Positions 24,556 to 33,915 of a stretch of DNA of 64,000 bases are shown here, piece by piece. Each line of letters begins with the position of its first letter. The first letter of the stretch is position 1. The stretch is from the NCBI GenBank assembly GCA_965200535.1, contig CBDAUF010000001.1:930001-994000 (forward strand), given 5' to 3'. The position numbers and the translations under genes are program-made. The notes beneath the pieces are model-generated. The model made no database searches, was not told the DNA's origin, and was given only the letters and a program-made list of their open reading frames with translations. The DNA is from MPNO01 sp965200535. GTDB lineage: Bacteria; Pseudomonadota; Alphaproteobacteria; MPNO01.

Positions 24556-25297
24556 ATGAGAACAAGCGTGTTGGCCACGGCATTTTTGCTGGCTTTTGTG
24601 TGGCATGGCCCTGCCCTTGCCCAGGCGTCGATCGAGGAACGACTGCAGAAGATGGAACAGCGACTCCGCTATCTGGAAGAGCGGGTTGCGGCGCAGGACA
24701 GGACCACCGAGGCAAACCTCGCCGCTGCCCGCGAGGCCTGGACGGCGGCCTGCGTGCCCTACCAGCAGAGCGAGGTCTACCGCTTCGGCAACGCGATCGT
24801 CGATGACTGGGAAGGCAGGGTGAACGCCTGGCCGCTCGACGAGGGGCTGATCGACGACGCGGCGTGGAGCTATGGAGCCGAGTCGGAGGAAAACCCCGGT
24901 TACCGGGCCAACGTGATCGCCAACCGTTCCTTCTCGTTCTCCGGAAAGACGATCGACGCCGGCAAGATCGACAAGGGCCTGCTCGAATCGCTGCACGAGC
25001 TTGGCGGCGTGGAGGCCAACGTGGCCACCGGCTACCACGCCGTCGAATTCCTGCTCTGGGGTCAGGACCTCAACGACACCGGCTCCGGAGCCGGCAACCG
25101 GCCGGCAAGCGACTTCGACCCGGCCAACTGCTCGTGGGGCAATTGCGACCGCAGGGCCGCCTATCTCAAGGCGGCGATCGACGCCCTCACCGCGCAGACC
25201 CGTTCCGATCGAGCGGGTCGTTGCCTCTCTCGGGCTCGAAAAGATCGCCTTCGAGGGGTCCGACAGCCTCGACGATCCCGAGGCGGTCTTCAAGTAG
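24556..25297 (+). pseudogene. Truncated, frameshifted imelysin (IrpA-like) gene with an alien-looking N-terminus
   Basis: ATG 24556 has a GGGGTAAG SD and encodes a signal peptide (ending PALAQA) then a short coiled coil (IEERLQKMEQRLRYLEERV) more typical of outer-membrane porins. Imelysin sequence begins abruptly at AAREAWTAACVPYQQSEVYR and continues with VNAWPLDEGLIDD, TGYHAVEFLLWGQDL and NCDRRAAYLKAA. The GxHxxE iron-binding motif (GYHAVE) is intact. Near 25200 the imelysin homology stops; the 24556 frame runs on as unrelated sequence to 25374, while the +1 frame reads IERVVASLGLEKIAFEG and stops at 25297. About half of a normal IrpA is missing. Whether the frame-1 product is still made and exported is unclear. 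Confidence 0.7.
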
Positions 25298-25311
25298 TCG
25301 GAGCTGGACCG

Positions 25312-25344
25312 GGGAGGTGGGACCAACAGTCGGTGCCACCTCCC
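25312..25344 (+). terminator. Hairpin after the imelysin remnant
   Basis: GGGAGGTGG (25312-25320) and CCACCTCCC (25336-25344) form a perfect 9-bp stem with a 15-nt loop, 15 nt after the stop at 25297. No T-tract follows. It may attenuate transcription into the DUF2325 gene. Confidence 0.5.
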
Positions 25345-25545
25345 TATCGATCCGGGAAGAGGACCGCATGCTGATCCTGCGCAACATCGATCCCCGGCTG
25401 CTCGCCGCCTTGCTGGTGGCGGCGGCCAGGGCGCGCAGCAAGACAATGTCGGTCCGGGACGGGCACGCGGCGTTGCGGGAAGCACCGGAGCCGAGACATC
25501 GGAGCCGCCATCCCGGCCGGACCGGAACCGCGGAAAGAGCGCGTC

Positions 25546-26835
25546 ATGTGCGAATCGTGCGCTGAGCAAGGCGGTACCCGGCCGGCGGCGCAGAAGCGTC
25601 TCCGTCTGTGGGAGGTTCCGGCGAACCTCCATTGCGCCATCCTCGGCACGTGCCTGGGATTCGCCGATCTCGTCAAGACCGGACGAAAGGCCGGCATCGT
25701 GCCCCAGTCCGGCGCCACCGATTACGAAGTGCATGCCTGGTTCGTACAGCGGTCCTGCGAGCCGGGCCGCCTCGCGCGGATGCTTCACAAGCGGCTGGAC
25801 AGAACCTACCGCAGCGCCGTCGAGGCCTGCCGGGCGCTGCGGGACGGGGCGGATCTGGATGCGTTCTGGTCGCGCTCGCTGGCGAACGCGGACATCCCCG
25901 GCCCGTTTTGGGCGCTGATGACGCACCCCTCGACAACGGAGGACCTGAGGGCGCGGGCGTACGGCGACGTCCACATGCTCTCCCATTGGATGAGCACCGC
26001 GAACCGCGACGCCTCGCAGCGTCTGCGCGCAGCCGAGGCAGAACGCGTCCGGCTGTCGGATCGGCTCGCCGATACCAGGCGGCGTCTGGCCGAACGGGAA
26101 GCCGAGTACCGCCGGAATGTCGAGCGGCACGCACGGGAAACCGGCGCGTTGTCGGATCGCCTACGGAAAGCCGAGGCAGGCGCCGAGGCGCTCGCGGCCG
26201 CGGAGGACCGGCTGCGCGAATTCGAGCGCGGGGACGTCTTCCGCGCCCTGCGCAGAAACGATGCGGCGCGCGCGGCAGAGGCGAGGGACGCGAGGCGGGC
26301 CCGCGATGCCCAGGCGCGAAAATGCGAGGCCCTGGAGCGCGAAATCGCCCGACTGGGCCGCGAAGCGAAGGAAGCGGCGGCCAGGCTGCACGAATCTGAG
26401 GCCGAGCGCGCCGCCCTGGAAAACTTGCTGCGGTCCGGCGTGGCCGATGCGGCGGACCGGGCGGAGCCGCGCGCTCCGGCAATCGACCTCTGCGGACGCC
26501 GGATCGCCTATATCGGCGGGCGCGACGGGGCCGTTCGCCATTTCCGCGCGCTGGTCGAAAAATCGAACGGGCGGTTCAGCCATCACGACGGCGGTGTCGA
26601 GGACAACGCCGTCCAGCTCGACAGGATTCTGGGCCAGGCCGATGCGGTTCTCTGCCCTGTCGATTGCGTCAGCCACAGCGCCTGCCTCAGGGCCAAGAAA
26701 TTCTGCAAGCGCACCGCCAAGACCTTCGTACCGCTGCGCAACGCGAGCCTGTCGTCGCTGGCCGCCGGGCTTCATCTCGCCGCGGGCGGGCCCGACGGCG
26801 CTCCGGATGACCAAGCAGGAGCACAGGGCCGCTGA
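25546..26835 (+). CDS. DUF2325 domain protein with central coiled coil
   Basis: 429 aa. The N-terminal third is globular, with WEVPANLHCAILGTCLGFADL near residue 23 and conserved Cys/His including HAWFVQRSC. Residues about 160-310 are a long, highly charged coiled coil rich in Arg, Glu and Ala. The C-terminal DUF2325 domain starts at RIAYIGGRDGAV and includes HHDGGVEDN and CPVDCVSHSACLRAKKFCKR, a Cys/His set that could bind metal. The function of DUF2325 is not established. Its place behind iron boxes and before a DUF4856 gene supports a role in metal response. ATG 25546 has a GGAAAGA SD. Confidence 0.82.
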   Translation: MCESCAEQGGTRPAAQKRLRLWEVPANLHCAILGTCLGFADLVKTGRKAGIVPQSGATDYEVHAWFVQRSCEPGRLARMLHKRLDRTYRSAVEACRALRDGADLDAFWSRSLANADIPGPFWALMTHPSTTEDLRARAYGDVHMLSHWMSTANRDASQRLRAAEAERVRLSDRLADTRRRLAEREAEYRRNVERHARETGALSDRLRKAEAGAEALAAAEDRLREFERGDVFRALRRNDAARAAEARDARRARDAQARKCEALEREIARLGREAKEAAARLHESEAERAALENLLRSGVADAADRAEPRAPAIDLCGRRIAYIGGRDGAVRHFRALVEKSNGRFSHHDGGVEDNAVQLDRILGQADAVLCPVDCVSHSACLRAKKFCKRTAKTFVPLRNASLSSLAAGLHLAAGGPDGAPDDQAGAQGR

Positions 26836-26895
26836 AATCGGGATCGCGCGGATTATCCGCGGTTTCTGCCAATCCACAAACAGGAGGAACACAGG

Positions 26896-28314
26896 ATGAA
26901 AAGAACCGTTGTGGCGGGGGCTGCGGCCGTTGCCCTCCTTTCCGGCGCCGCCTCGGCAGACGATACGGTCTACGCCGGCTTTCCCGTGACCGTCAAAGGA
27001 TACGCCGGCAAGAAAACCACGTCGGTCTCCTACACCGGACAGATCGCGCGCCACGCACTCCACGATTCCCTGAAAAAGCTCGCCGGTTCGGGGAACGGGA
27101 AGGAGAACCCCGCCCTCAAGGCCAAGATGATGTCCTATTTCGCGGGCACGGACGCCGGACGGAAGATTCTCGCACCGACGACCAAGGGAGCGTTCGCAAT
27201 CTCCCAAGGGGAGGTCGATGCCATCAGCAAGGGCAAGAACCTGTCGGGCAAGACCTACAAGGCGGCCGTGGCGGGGATGCCGAACGGCATGACCGGACCT
27301 GAGTTGGTCGCCTTCTGGATCGACAAGGCCTCATCGGCGGACAAGGGGTTCGATGCGGCCAACGGCTACGACTACCCGCAATTGATCTCCAAGTTCATCA
27401 TGGGGGCCGTGTTCTACAACCAGGCCGTCGACGGCTATCTCGACGAATATCTTGGCCCGGACAAGAAGCCGAACGACAAGCCCTACAAGAAGGGCGCCCC
27501 GTATACGGGCAAGGAGCACGCCTGGGACGAAGCCTTCGGTTACTTCGGCGCGCCGGTGCATACCCTGGATCTGACGCCCAATCAGGTCTACGGAATCGCC
27601 AAGCGCCGCGCCGAGGCCCTCGCAGCCGCCGACCGCGACAAGGACGGCAAGGTCGACCTCAAGACCGAGATGACCTTCGGTCCGGCCTACTATGCTGCGG
27701 GGTTCGACGCTTCGGTCTACGACAAGGGCAACAGGACCTCCTACCTGCACACGATTACGAAGGCGTTCCTCGACGGGCGCAAGCTGCTCGCCGCGGCGAA
27801 GGGGGAAAAGCTTACCGACGCCGACCGCGCGAAACTCAAGGACCACGCCGCAACGATCGCCGGCAACTGGGAGAAGGTGCTGGCCGAGGCAACCTTCAAA
27901 TATGCGGGGTCCGTCTACAAGGACATGACGAAACTCAAGACCATCGTGGACGCCGACGGAAATCCGGCGAAGCAGTACCGCAAATACGTGAAGCACTGGG
28001 GCGAACTGAAGGGCTTCTCGCTGGCGCTGCAGTCGGGCAAGAACAACCTCGGCGAAACCGCGACGCGGCTCAACAGGATGATCGGCGCAGGCCCGCTGCT
28101 GCTCAACGCAAGCCAGGTCGTCGACATCGACAGGAAGGGTAACTACCTTCGCGATCAGGGTCCTGCCTGGGGCGAGTACATGCTCCACATGGCGAAGGTG
28201 CAGAAGCTGCTGATCGAAAAGTTCGGTGTCGCGGCGCGTAACAACGACGTGACCGGGGAGATGAAAGCCCTCTCCGACAGCCTCGGCGACAAGGCGTCGG
28301 CCGAAAACGACTGA
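26896..28314 (+). CDS. DUF4856 (imelysin-like) exported protein
   Basis: 472 aa with a clear signal peptide (MKRTVVAGAAAVALLSGAASA). The mature part matches DUF4856: YAGFPVTVKG, SVSYTGQIARHALHDSLKK, and KEHAWDEAFGYFGAP, whose H-x2-E resembles the imelysin metal motif. Near residue 250 DRDKDGKVD is a dockerin/EF-type Ca-binding loop. The protein is Lys-rich, unlike most of the window. AGGAGGAACACAGG gives a strong SD. It follows DUF2325 by 60 nt and ends at a strong hairpin. Probably a periplasmic metal-uptake or metal-binding protein; the mechanism is not known. Confidence 0.83.
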   Translation: MKRTVVAGAAAVALLSGAASADDTVYAGFPVTVKGYAGKKTTSVSYTGQIARHALHDSLKKLAGSGNGKENPALKAKMMSYFAGTDAGRKILAPTTKGAFAISQGEVDAISKGKNLSGKTYKAAVAGMPNGMTGPELVAFWIDKASSADKGFDAANGYDYPQLISKFIMGAVFYNQAVDGYLDEYLGPDKKPNDKPYKKGAPYTGKEHAWDEAFGYFGAPVHTLDLTPNQVYGIAKRRAEALAAADRDKDGKVDLKTEMTFGPAYYAAGFDASVYDKGNRTSYLHTITKAFLDGRKLLAAAKGEKLTDADRAKLKDHAATIAGNWEKVLAEATFKYAGSVYKDMTKLKTIVDADGNPAKQYRKYVKHWGELKGFSLALQSGKNNLGETATRLNRMIGAGPLLLNASQVVDIDRKGNYLRDQGPAWGEYMLHMAKVQKLLIEKFGVAARNNDVTGEMKALSDSLGDKASAEND

Positions 28315-28323
28315 CTCGCGGAC

Positions 28324-28351
28324 GGGACCCGGGCCGGGCGGCCCGGGTCCC
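28324..28351 (+). terminator. Strong GC-rich hairpin terminator after the DUF4856 gene
   Basis: GGGACCCGGGCC (28324-28335) and GGCCCGGGTCCC (28340-28351) form a perfect 12-bp stem with a 4-nt loop, 9 nt past the stop codon, followed by TTCG. It separates the metal genes from the desaturase ORF, although read-through is possible. Confidence 0.7.
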
Positions 28352-28368
28352 TTCGAGACCGCTGTCCA

Positions 28369-30567
28369 GTGATGGAAACGCTCGCCGTCGATTTCCTCGA
28401 CCGTCTGGCCGATCCGCTTGTCAATCCGAAGAAGAGGGTGTTCGTCGGCTATCTCGCCAGCGCGCTCGCGATCGCTCTGGGAGTGCAGTTCTTCGCCGCC
28501 CGGACCGCGATACGGGAAGCGCTCGGCCGACTGTTCAGCGCACGGATCTGGTGGTCCCGTTCGGCCCGGGCGGACTACCGCATCGCCGTCATCAATCAGG
28601 CGGTGATGATGGGCGTGGCGCCCCGGCTGGTCTCCAGGCTGGCCGTGGCGACGTTTCTATTCGAAAGCATGCACGTCTGGTTCGACGGGCGCCCTGTTCT
28701 CTGGCCGGAAGCGCCCGGCTGGACGGTTGCGGTGTCGTTCACCCTGGTCCTGTTCCTACTCGACGACGGCACCAGATACCTGCTCCACCGCTGGCTCCAT
28801 ACCTGGCCGGTCCTCTGGTGCTTTCATCGAGTCCACCACGCGGCGGAGACGCTGACACCATTCACGGTCTACCGTACGCACCCCGTGGAGGGCGTGCTCT
28901 TCGCGCTCCGGTCGACATTCGTGCAGGCCGCGGTCTTGGCGGCGTTTTTCTTCTTTCTGGGCGAGCGCGTGGAGCTTGTCACCGTCTTCGGCGCGAACGC
29001 TGTGCTGTTTGCGTTCAACGCGGCGGGCGCGAATCTGCGGCACTCCCACGTCCGCGTCTCCTATGGCCGGTTCGTCGAGCGTTTCCTGATTTCCCCTGCC
29101 CAGCATCAGATCCACCACTCGGCCGATCCCCGACACCATAACCGCAACTTCGGGAGCGTTCTGGCGGTCTGGGACTGGATGGGCGGCAGCCTGTGCATCG
29201 CCGAACGCGGACGCCTCCGGTTCGGCATTCCGGGGGGCCGCGCCGCGCACCACGGCCTGCGGGCGGTCTACCTGGAACCCTTGCGAGGCGCCGCCGCGAT
29301 CCTGTGCAGATCGTTGCCCCGAATTCGGCGCGGGGCGGGCGACGGCGGCGGCGTGGCGCCAACGGGGCTGTTGTCCGGCCGTTACCTTCGCAACGCATGC
29401 CGAGCTATAGTCGCGGTCATGCGTCTCGGTTTTTTTATCCAGCCCGTGCATCCGCCGTCCAAGGATTACCGACAGGTCCTGCGGGAAGACCGGGAAGCCG
29501 TGCTCCTCGCCGACAGGTTGGAATACGAGGAGGCGTTCATCGGAGAGCATGTGACCGACAGGGCGGAGCCGATCACGTCCTGCCTCATGTTCATCGCCTC
29601 CCTCGTCAACGAGGCCCCGCGGATCACCTTCGGCAGCGCCGCGGTTACGCTCCCGTCCTATCATCCCGCGATGGTCGCGGCCCATGTGGCGATGATCGAC
29701 CACCTGACGGATGGCCGCTTCGTCTTCGGCATCGGTCCCGGAGGCCTCCGGTCCGACGCCGAGGTCTTCGAAAATCTGGACCTCGACCGCAACGGGAAGA
29801 TGCTCCAGTCGATCGACATGATCCTCGGAATCTGGTCGAGCGCGCCGCCGTACGACTTCGAGAACGACTACTGGAAAACGACGACGGCCCAGACCCTGAA
29901 TGCGGCAATCGGCCAGGGCATCATCTCGACCCCTCTCCAGACGCCGCATCCGCCGATCGTCGTCACATCCGTCTCGCCGCATTCGAGGGGGCTGACTGCG
30001 GCCGCTCGACGGGGCTGGGATCCCATCAGCTCGAACTACGTACAGGCGCATTGCGTTGCGTCCAACCGGCCCTATTACCTGGAGGGGCTCTCGCTCGGCG
30101 GCCGGCCGGCGAACGGCGACGGCTGGCGGATCGCGAAGTCCATTTTCGTTGCAGACGACCACAGGAAGGCGCTGGCCTACGCCAAGACGCCGGACGGGCC
30201 GCACGGATTTTATTTCCGGAACATCATGACCAAGGTCATCGGAAACGGGCGGCCCGAGGTCTTCCGCGCATGGCCGAACCAGCCCGACGAACAGATCACT
30301 CTCGAACAGTCGCTCGACACCCAGGTCATCGCAGGAGACGTCGGTTCGGTGGTCGAGCAGATACTGTCTCTGCGCGAGCAGATCGGCGATTTCGGAACGC
30401 TTCTCTATACGGGTCATGACTGGATGGAGCCGGACCTCGATCGGCGCTCCATGGAATTGATGGCGACCGAAGTCATGCCCCGCGTCAATGCCGCTCTGGG
30501 AACGGAGAGCGGGATGGGAACAACGCCCGTCGTACCATCCGAGCGCGGCCGGCTGCGGCCGGCGTAA
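28369..30567 (+). CDS. Sterol desaturase-family hydroxylase fused in frame to an LLM flavin monooxygenase
   Basis: One uninterrupted 732-codon frame from GTG 28369 (or ATG 28372). Residues 1 to about 310 are a membrane fatty-acid-hydroxylase/sterol-desaturase with several hydrophobic helices and the histidine boxes HRWLH, HRVHH and HQIHH. Residues about 310-350 are low-complexity. From Met351 (ATG 29419, MRLGFFIQPVHPP) a complete luciferase-like monooxygenase follows, with AFIGEHVTD and FVFGIGPGGLRSD. No stop separates them. TATAGT at 29406-29411 sits 8 nt before ATG 29419, so the second part may also be expressed separately, possibly leaderless. A lost stop codon between neighbouring genes is the simplest origin. 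Confidence 0.75.
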   Translation: MMETLAVDFLDRLADPLVNPKKRVFVGYLASALAIALGVQFFAARTAIREALGRLFSARIWWSRSARADYRIAVINQAVMMGVAPRLVSRLAVATFLFESMHVWFDGRPVLWPEAPGWTVAVSFTLVLFLLDDGTRYLLHRWLHTWPVLWCFHRVHHAAETLTPFTVYRTHPVEGVLFALRSTFVQAAVLAAFFFFLGERVELVTVFGANAVLFAFNAAGANLRHSHVRVSYGRFVERFLISPAQHQIHHSADPRHHNRNFGSVLAVWDWMGGSLCIAERGRLRFGIPGGRAAHHGLRAVYLEPLRGAAAILCRSLPRIRRGAGDGGGVAPTGLLSGRYLRNACRAIVAVMRLGFFIQPVHPPSKDYRQVLREDREAVLLADRLEYEEAFIGEHVTDRAEPITSCLMFIASLVNEAPRITFGSAAVTLPSYHPAMVAAHVAMIDHLTDGRFVFGIGPGGLRSDAEVFENLDLDRNGKMLQSIDMILGIWSSAPPYDFENDYWKTTTAQTLNAAIGQGIISTPLQTPHPPIVVTSVSPHSRGLTAAARRGWDPISSNYVQAHCVASNRPYYLEGLSLGGRPANGDGWRIAKSIFVADDHRKALAYAKTPDGPHGFYFRNIMTKVIGNGRPEVFRAWPNQPDEQITLEQSLDTQVIAGDVGSVVEQILSLREQIGDFGTLLYTGHDWMEPDLDRRSMELMATEVMPRVNAALGTESGMGTTPVVPSERGRLRPA

Positions 30568-30651
30568 CTGCCGGCGGAGATGCCTCCCGCGCGATGCCGC
30601 GGAAGGCGCGGCGACGATGCCCCGACACCGGTTCCGGCCGGGAAGCGCGGG

Positions 30652-31935
30652 CTATGCCGGGACGGCGCGGAGAGGCAGGGATTCCAGTCCTCGCAGAATG
30701 ACCCCGTTGCGAAACGTCGGGCGATCGGTGGCGAGGCGAATCGAGGAGAAGCGTTCCAGCAGCACCTCGAAGGCGATACGCCCTTCGAGGCGAGCCAACT
30801 GGGCACCGAGACAGTGGTGGATGCCGCGGCCGAGCGATATGTGGCTGCCCGTATCGCGGCCGATGTCGAGCCGGTCCGGATCGTCGAACACCGCCGGATC
30901 GCGGTTAGCGGAACCGAGCAGCACCATGACGTTCCGGCCGGTCGTCATCGGAAAGCCGTTGACCTCGCAATCCTGAACCGTACCCCGGAACGTGGCCTGC
31001 GCCGCGGTGTCGTAGCGCAACAACTCCTCCACCGCAGCCGGGATCAGGCTCCGGTCCTGCCGCAGCCGCTCGAGCTCGCCCGGGTGGCGGAGCAGCGCGA
31101 GCATGCCGTTGCCGATGAGGTTGGTGACGGTCTCCATGCCGGTGACGAGAAGCAGGCGGAGCAGGTTGAGCATCTCGTACTCGGTGAGGGTGTCGCCTCC
31201 CTCCTCGGCCTGCGCCAGGGCGCTGATGATGTCGTTCTCGGGCGCGCGGCGGCGGTTCTGGATGACGGGCAGAAAATAGTCGTTCAGGACCTCCGTGGTC
31301 TCCATCCCGATCTTGCGCTCTTCCGGGGTGATCATCGGCTCGGCGAGGCGGGACCGCCGGTTCGACCACGTCCGGAACTGGGCGTGATCCTCCGGCGGCA
31401 CCCCCAGCATCTCGGCAATCACGATCACGGGCAGCGGATTGGCCACCGCCGCCATGAGATCGAAGCCGTCGGCCGGGTCGGCGATGCCGTCCAACAGCGT
31501 CTCCATGCTGCCGCGGATGAGCGGCTCGAGGGCGCCGATCGCCCTGCGGGTGAATGCCTGGTTGACGAGGGCGCGCAGCCGCGTGTGATCCGGTTGGTCC
31601 ATGAACATGATGGACACGTCGCCGGGGGACGGCAGCGAAGCCTGCTGGCGGGGCGACAGACGGCGCTTGTGAGGATCGCTAGAGAAGCTCCGGTGGTCGC
31701 GAAGGATCGCGTCCACATCCTCGTGGCGCGAGAACACCCAGGCGTTCAACAGTCGGCTGAAATGTCTCGGGCTCCGCTCCCGCAACCTGGCATAGAAGGG
31801 ATAGGGATCCTGGACCATCCGGGGCGAGAGCGGATTGAAGGTCGCCCCGCTCTGCCAGCGTTCGCGCGCCAGCAAAGCATTGATGACCAGAAATTTCACT
31901 GCATCGCGCACCACCGCTTTCAGCTCCTTGCCCAT
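30652..31935 (-). CDS. Cytochrome P450
   Basis: 427 aa from ATG 31935 (MGKELKAV); upstream in-frame starts overlap the neighbouring promoter. The soluble bacterial class is indicated by NPLSPRMVQDPYPFYARLRE, I-helix LVTGMETVTN (TG-x-E-T where AG-x-E-T is usual), E-x2-R in EELLRYD, and heme loop LGRGIHHCLGAQLAR with the axial Cys. The canonical Phe at the start of the heme loop (F-x-x-G-x-x-x-C-x-G) is Leu here. Ferredoxin and reductase partners are not adjacent. It converges on the desaturase-monooxygenase ORF. Confidence 0.9.
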   Translation of the reverse strand: MGKELKAVVRDAVKFLVINALLARERWQSGATFNPLSPRMVQDPYPFYARLRERSPRHFSRLLNAWVFSRHEDVDAILRDHRSFSSDPHKRRLSPRQQASLPSPGDVSIMFMDQPDHTRLRALVNQAFTRRAIGALEPLIRGSMETLLDGIADPADGFDLMAAVANPLPVIVIAEMLGVPPEDHAQFRTWSNRRSRLAEPMITPEERKIGMETTEVLNDYFLPVIQNRRRAPENDIISALAQAEEGGDTLTEYEMLNLLRLLLVTGMETVTNLIGNGMLALLRHPGELERLRQDRSLIPAAVEELLRYDTAAQATFRGTVQDCEVNGFPMTTGRNVMVLLGSANRDPAVFDDPDRLDIGRDTGSHISLGRGIHHCLGAQLARLEGRIAFEVLLERFSSIRLATDRPTFRNGVILRGLESLPLRAVPA

Positions 31936-32152
31936 CCCGCTGAGCGGTGCCGCATCGTCGCACCGCTCGAGTCCGACCGTCAAGTTTCCCCTGTAGACGA
32001 AGGTATCTCGCCGCGGGCTTGTACGATGCGCCGTCGGCGATTCGCCCGGGGACCGCGGGCCGCCTCGACGGAGCACAGGCTGCGCCATCCGGCGGCGTTG
32101 ACGGCGTCGGCCCGGGCGCCCCAGAAACGGAACGCGGCAGGGCGCAGACTCG

Positions 32153-33745
32153 TCAGCGGTCGACAGGCTTCGCCGGCGCCGTTTCTCCAAGCGCTCGGCG
32201 GGGCGGGGCGGGGGTGGTGCGGGCGCCGCCGAGGTAGCGCTCCATGCCGATGTCGGGTTCCCAGGCCTTCTCCCAGGCTTCCACGAGATAGGGGCGGATG
32301 GTCTCGAACCGGGCCGCGACCGCCCTTTGATCGGCGCGCAGCCCGTCCATCACCGCCGCCACCGACTGGCGCAGCGTATCGGTGTCGATCGTTGCCAGCC
32401 GGCCGCGCTCGACCACGACCTTGCCGTCTACCATCACCGTATCCACGGCCGCTCCCGTTTCCGCGTAGACCATCTGGCGCGCGGCGCTGTTGAGCGGCAG
32501 GAGGGTCGGCCGATCGAGATCGTAGAGACAGATGTCGGCCCGCATGCCGGGCGCAATCGCGCCGATCTCTCCGGCGAGCCCGACCGCCGCCGCCCCGCCG
32601 AGCGTCGCCGCGCGCATCGCTTCGGCCGCATCGGGCGTGTCGAGGCCGATGTCGCCGATCGCCGCGAGCCCGCAATAGAGCTTCATCGCCTGGAACATGT
32701 TCTGGACATCGGAACATGCGCAGTTGTCGCAGCCGAGCGCGATTTCCACCCCGGACCGGCGATAGCGCCGGATCGGCGCGACACCGGACTTGCTCTTCAT
32801 GTTGCTCGCCGGGTTGAGAACGACCCGCCCGCCGGCCTCGGCGAGGGCATCGATCTCGTCCGGCGTCAGCCAGATTCCGTGGGCCAGCGCCAGGCGCGGG
32901 CCGAGCAGTCCGGCGGCCCGCAAATACTCGATCTGCGAGCCGCCGTAGGCATCGAGGCAGGCGCGCGAGGCGAGCACCTCGGGCCGCGACTCGTACATGT
33001 GGGTCAGCACCGGGAGGGCGTGCCGTTCCGAGAGCGCGGCGATGCCGGCCAGCAGTTCGGGGGAGGACATGATGGCGCTGGTCGGGCCAAGCGCCCAGCC
33101 GAAGCGCTCGCGCCCGAAACCGATCCGCTCGATCTGCCTCCGCACGAGGTCGAGCGGCCCCTCCCCGCCCGCCACCCCGATCGGGGAGCCGAGCCAGGCA
33201 TGGTATTTCTCGGGCACGAGCTCGCGCCAGTACGGGATCCGGTCGACGGCGCGCCGGTCGCCGATCTGCAGCGAGAACACGGTGCGGATCCCGGCCTCGT
33301 CGTAGGCCTCGAGCACCGTATCGAGAAGCGCGTCGTCGAAGGGGTAGAGGGTGAGCATGTCCTGCACGGTGGTGATGCCGGCAAGCAGGCACTCGGCGGC
33401 GCCCAGCAGCGTCCGCGCCCGCACCTCCTCGGCGCTGCGGATCGGATACTGCGGCGGCAGGGCGTTGACGAACCACATTTGCAGCGGCATCGGGTCGAAC
33501 ACGCCCTTGAGCAGCACATCGTGCGAGTGATAGTGGGCGTTGACGAAGCCGGGAACCGCGAGCCGGCGGCGTGCGTCGATCACCCGGTCGGGGGCCGCAT
33601 CGCCGGCCAGGGCCGCCCGGAGACCCGGTCCGACGCGGGCGATCCGCGCGCCCTCGACGAGGATATCGAGCGCCGCCGGACTGTCGCAATCGCCGTCGTG
33701 GTCGTAGACCAGCGCGCCTTCGATCAGTGTCCGCTGCACCGTCAT
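32153..33745 (-). CDS. Chlorohydrolase/cytosine-deaminase-type amidohydrolase (TrzA/AtzA/SsnA group)
   Basis: 530 aa from ATG 33745. The first metal pair is in FVNAHYHSHDVLLKG (H-x-H), further ligands are in LTHMYES and LALAHGIWLTPDE, and the catalytic Asp is in IALGCDNCACSD. Metal-dependent hydrolases of this group remove amino or chloro groups from purines, pyrimidines or s-triazines. It is longer than most (about 450 aa), with a roughly 60-residue C-terminal extension. It is divergent from a dienelactone hydrolase gene. Substrate not determinable. Confidence 0.87.
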   Translation of the reverse strand: MTVQRTLIEGALVYDHDGDCDSPAALDILVEGARIARVGPGLRAALAGDAAPDRVIDARRRLAVPGFVNAHYHSHDVLLKGVFDPMPLQMWFVNALPPQYPIRSAEEVRARTLLGAAECLLAGITTVQDMLTLYPFDDALLDTVLEAYDEAGIRTVFSLQIGDRRAVDRIPYWRELVPEKYHAWLGSPIGVAGGEGPLDLVRRQIERIGFGRERFGWALGPTSAIMSSPELLAGIAALSERHALPVLTHMYESRPEVLASRACLDAYGGSQIEYLRAAGLLGPRLALAHGIWLTPDEIDALAEAGGRVVLNPASNMKSKSGVAPIRRYRRSGVEIALGCDNCACSDVQNMFQAMKLYCGLAAIGDIGLDTPDAAEAMRAATLGGAAAVGLAGEIGAIAPGMRADICLYDLDRPTLLPLNSAARQMVYAETGAAVDTVMVDGKVVVERGRLATIDTDTLRQSVAAVMDGLRADQRAVAARFETIRPYLVEAWEKAWEPDIGMERYLGGARTTPAPPRRALGETAPAKPVDR

Positions 33746-33915
33746 GCCAATCCCCCCGAAACCGCCGTCCGCCCCGCCGCAGCGATTATCGCGGCGCGGG
33801 CCGCGGCGGTCCAATCGGCCGGCCGCGACCCGCCGGTTGATGACACCGCGGACCAGTTGGCGTTGAATGGCGCGGGCGCGCAATCTGGCGGGCCGTATTT
33901 CGCAGCGAGGGAGTA

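Noticed and set aside
25369..25565. 65-codon ORF beginning MLILRNIDPRLLAALL
   Set aside because: The first 15 residues recall RbsD/FucU mutarotases, but the similarity ends at once and the rest is Arg-rich; at most a fragment.
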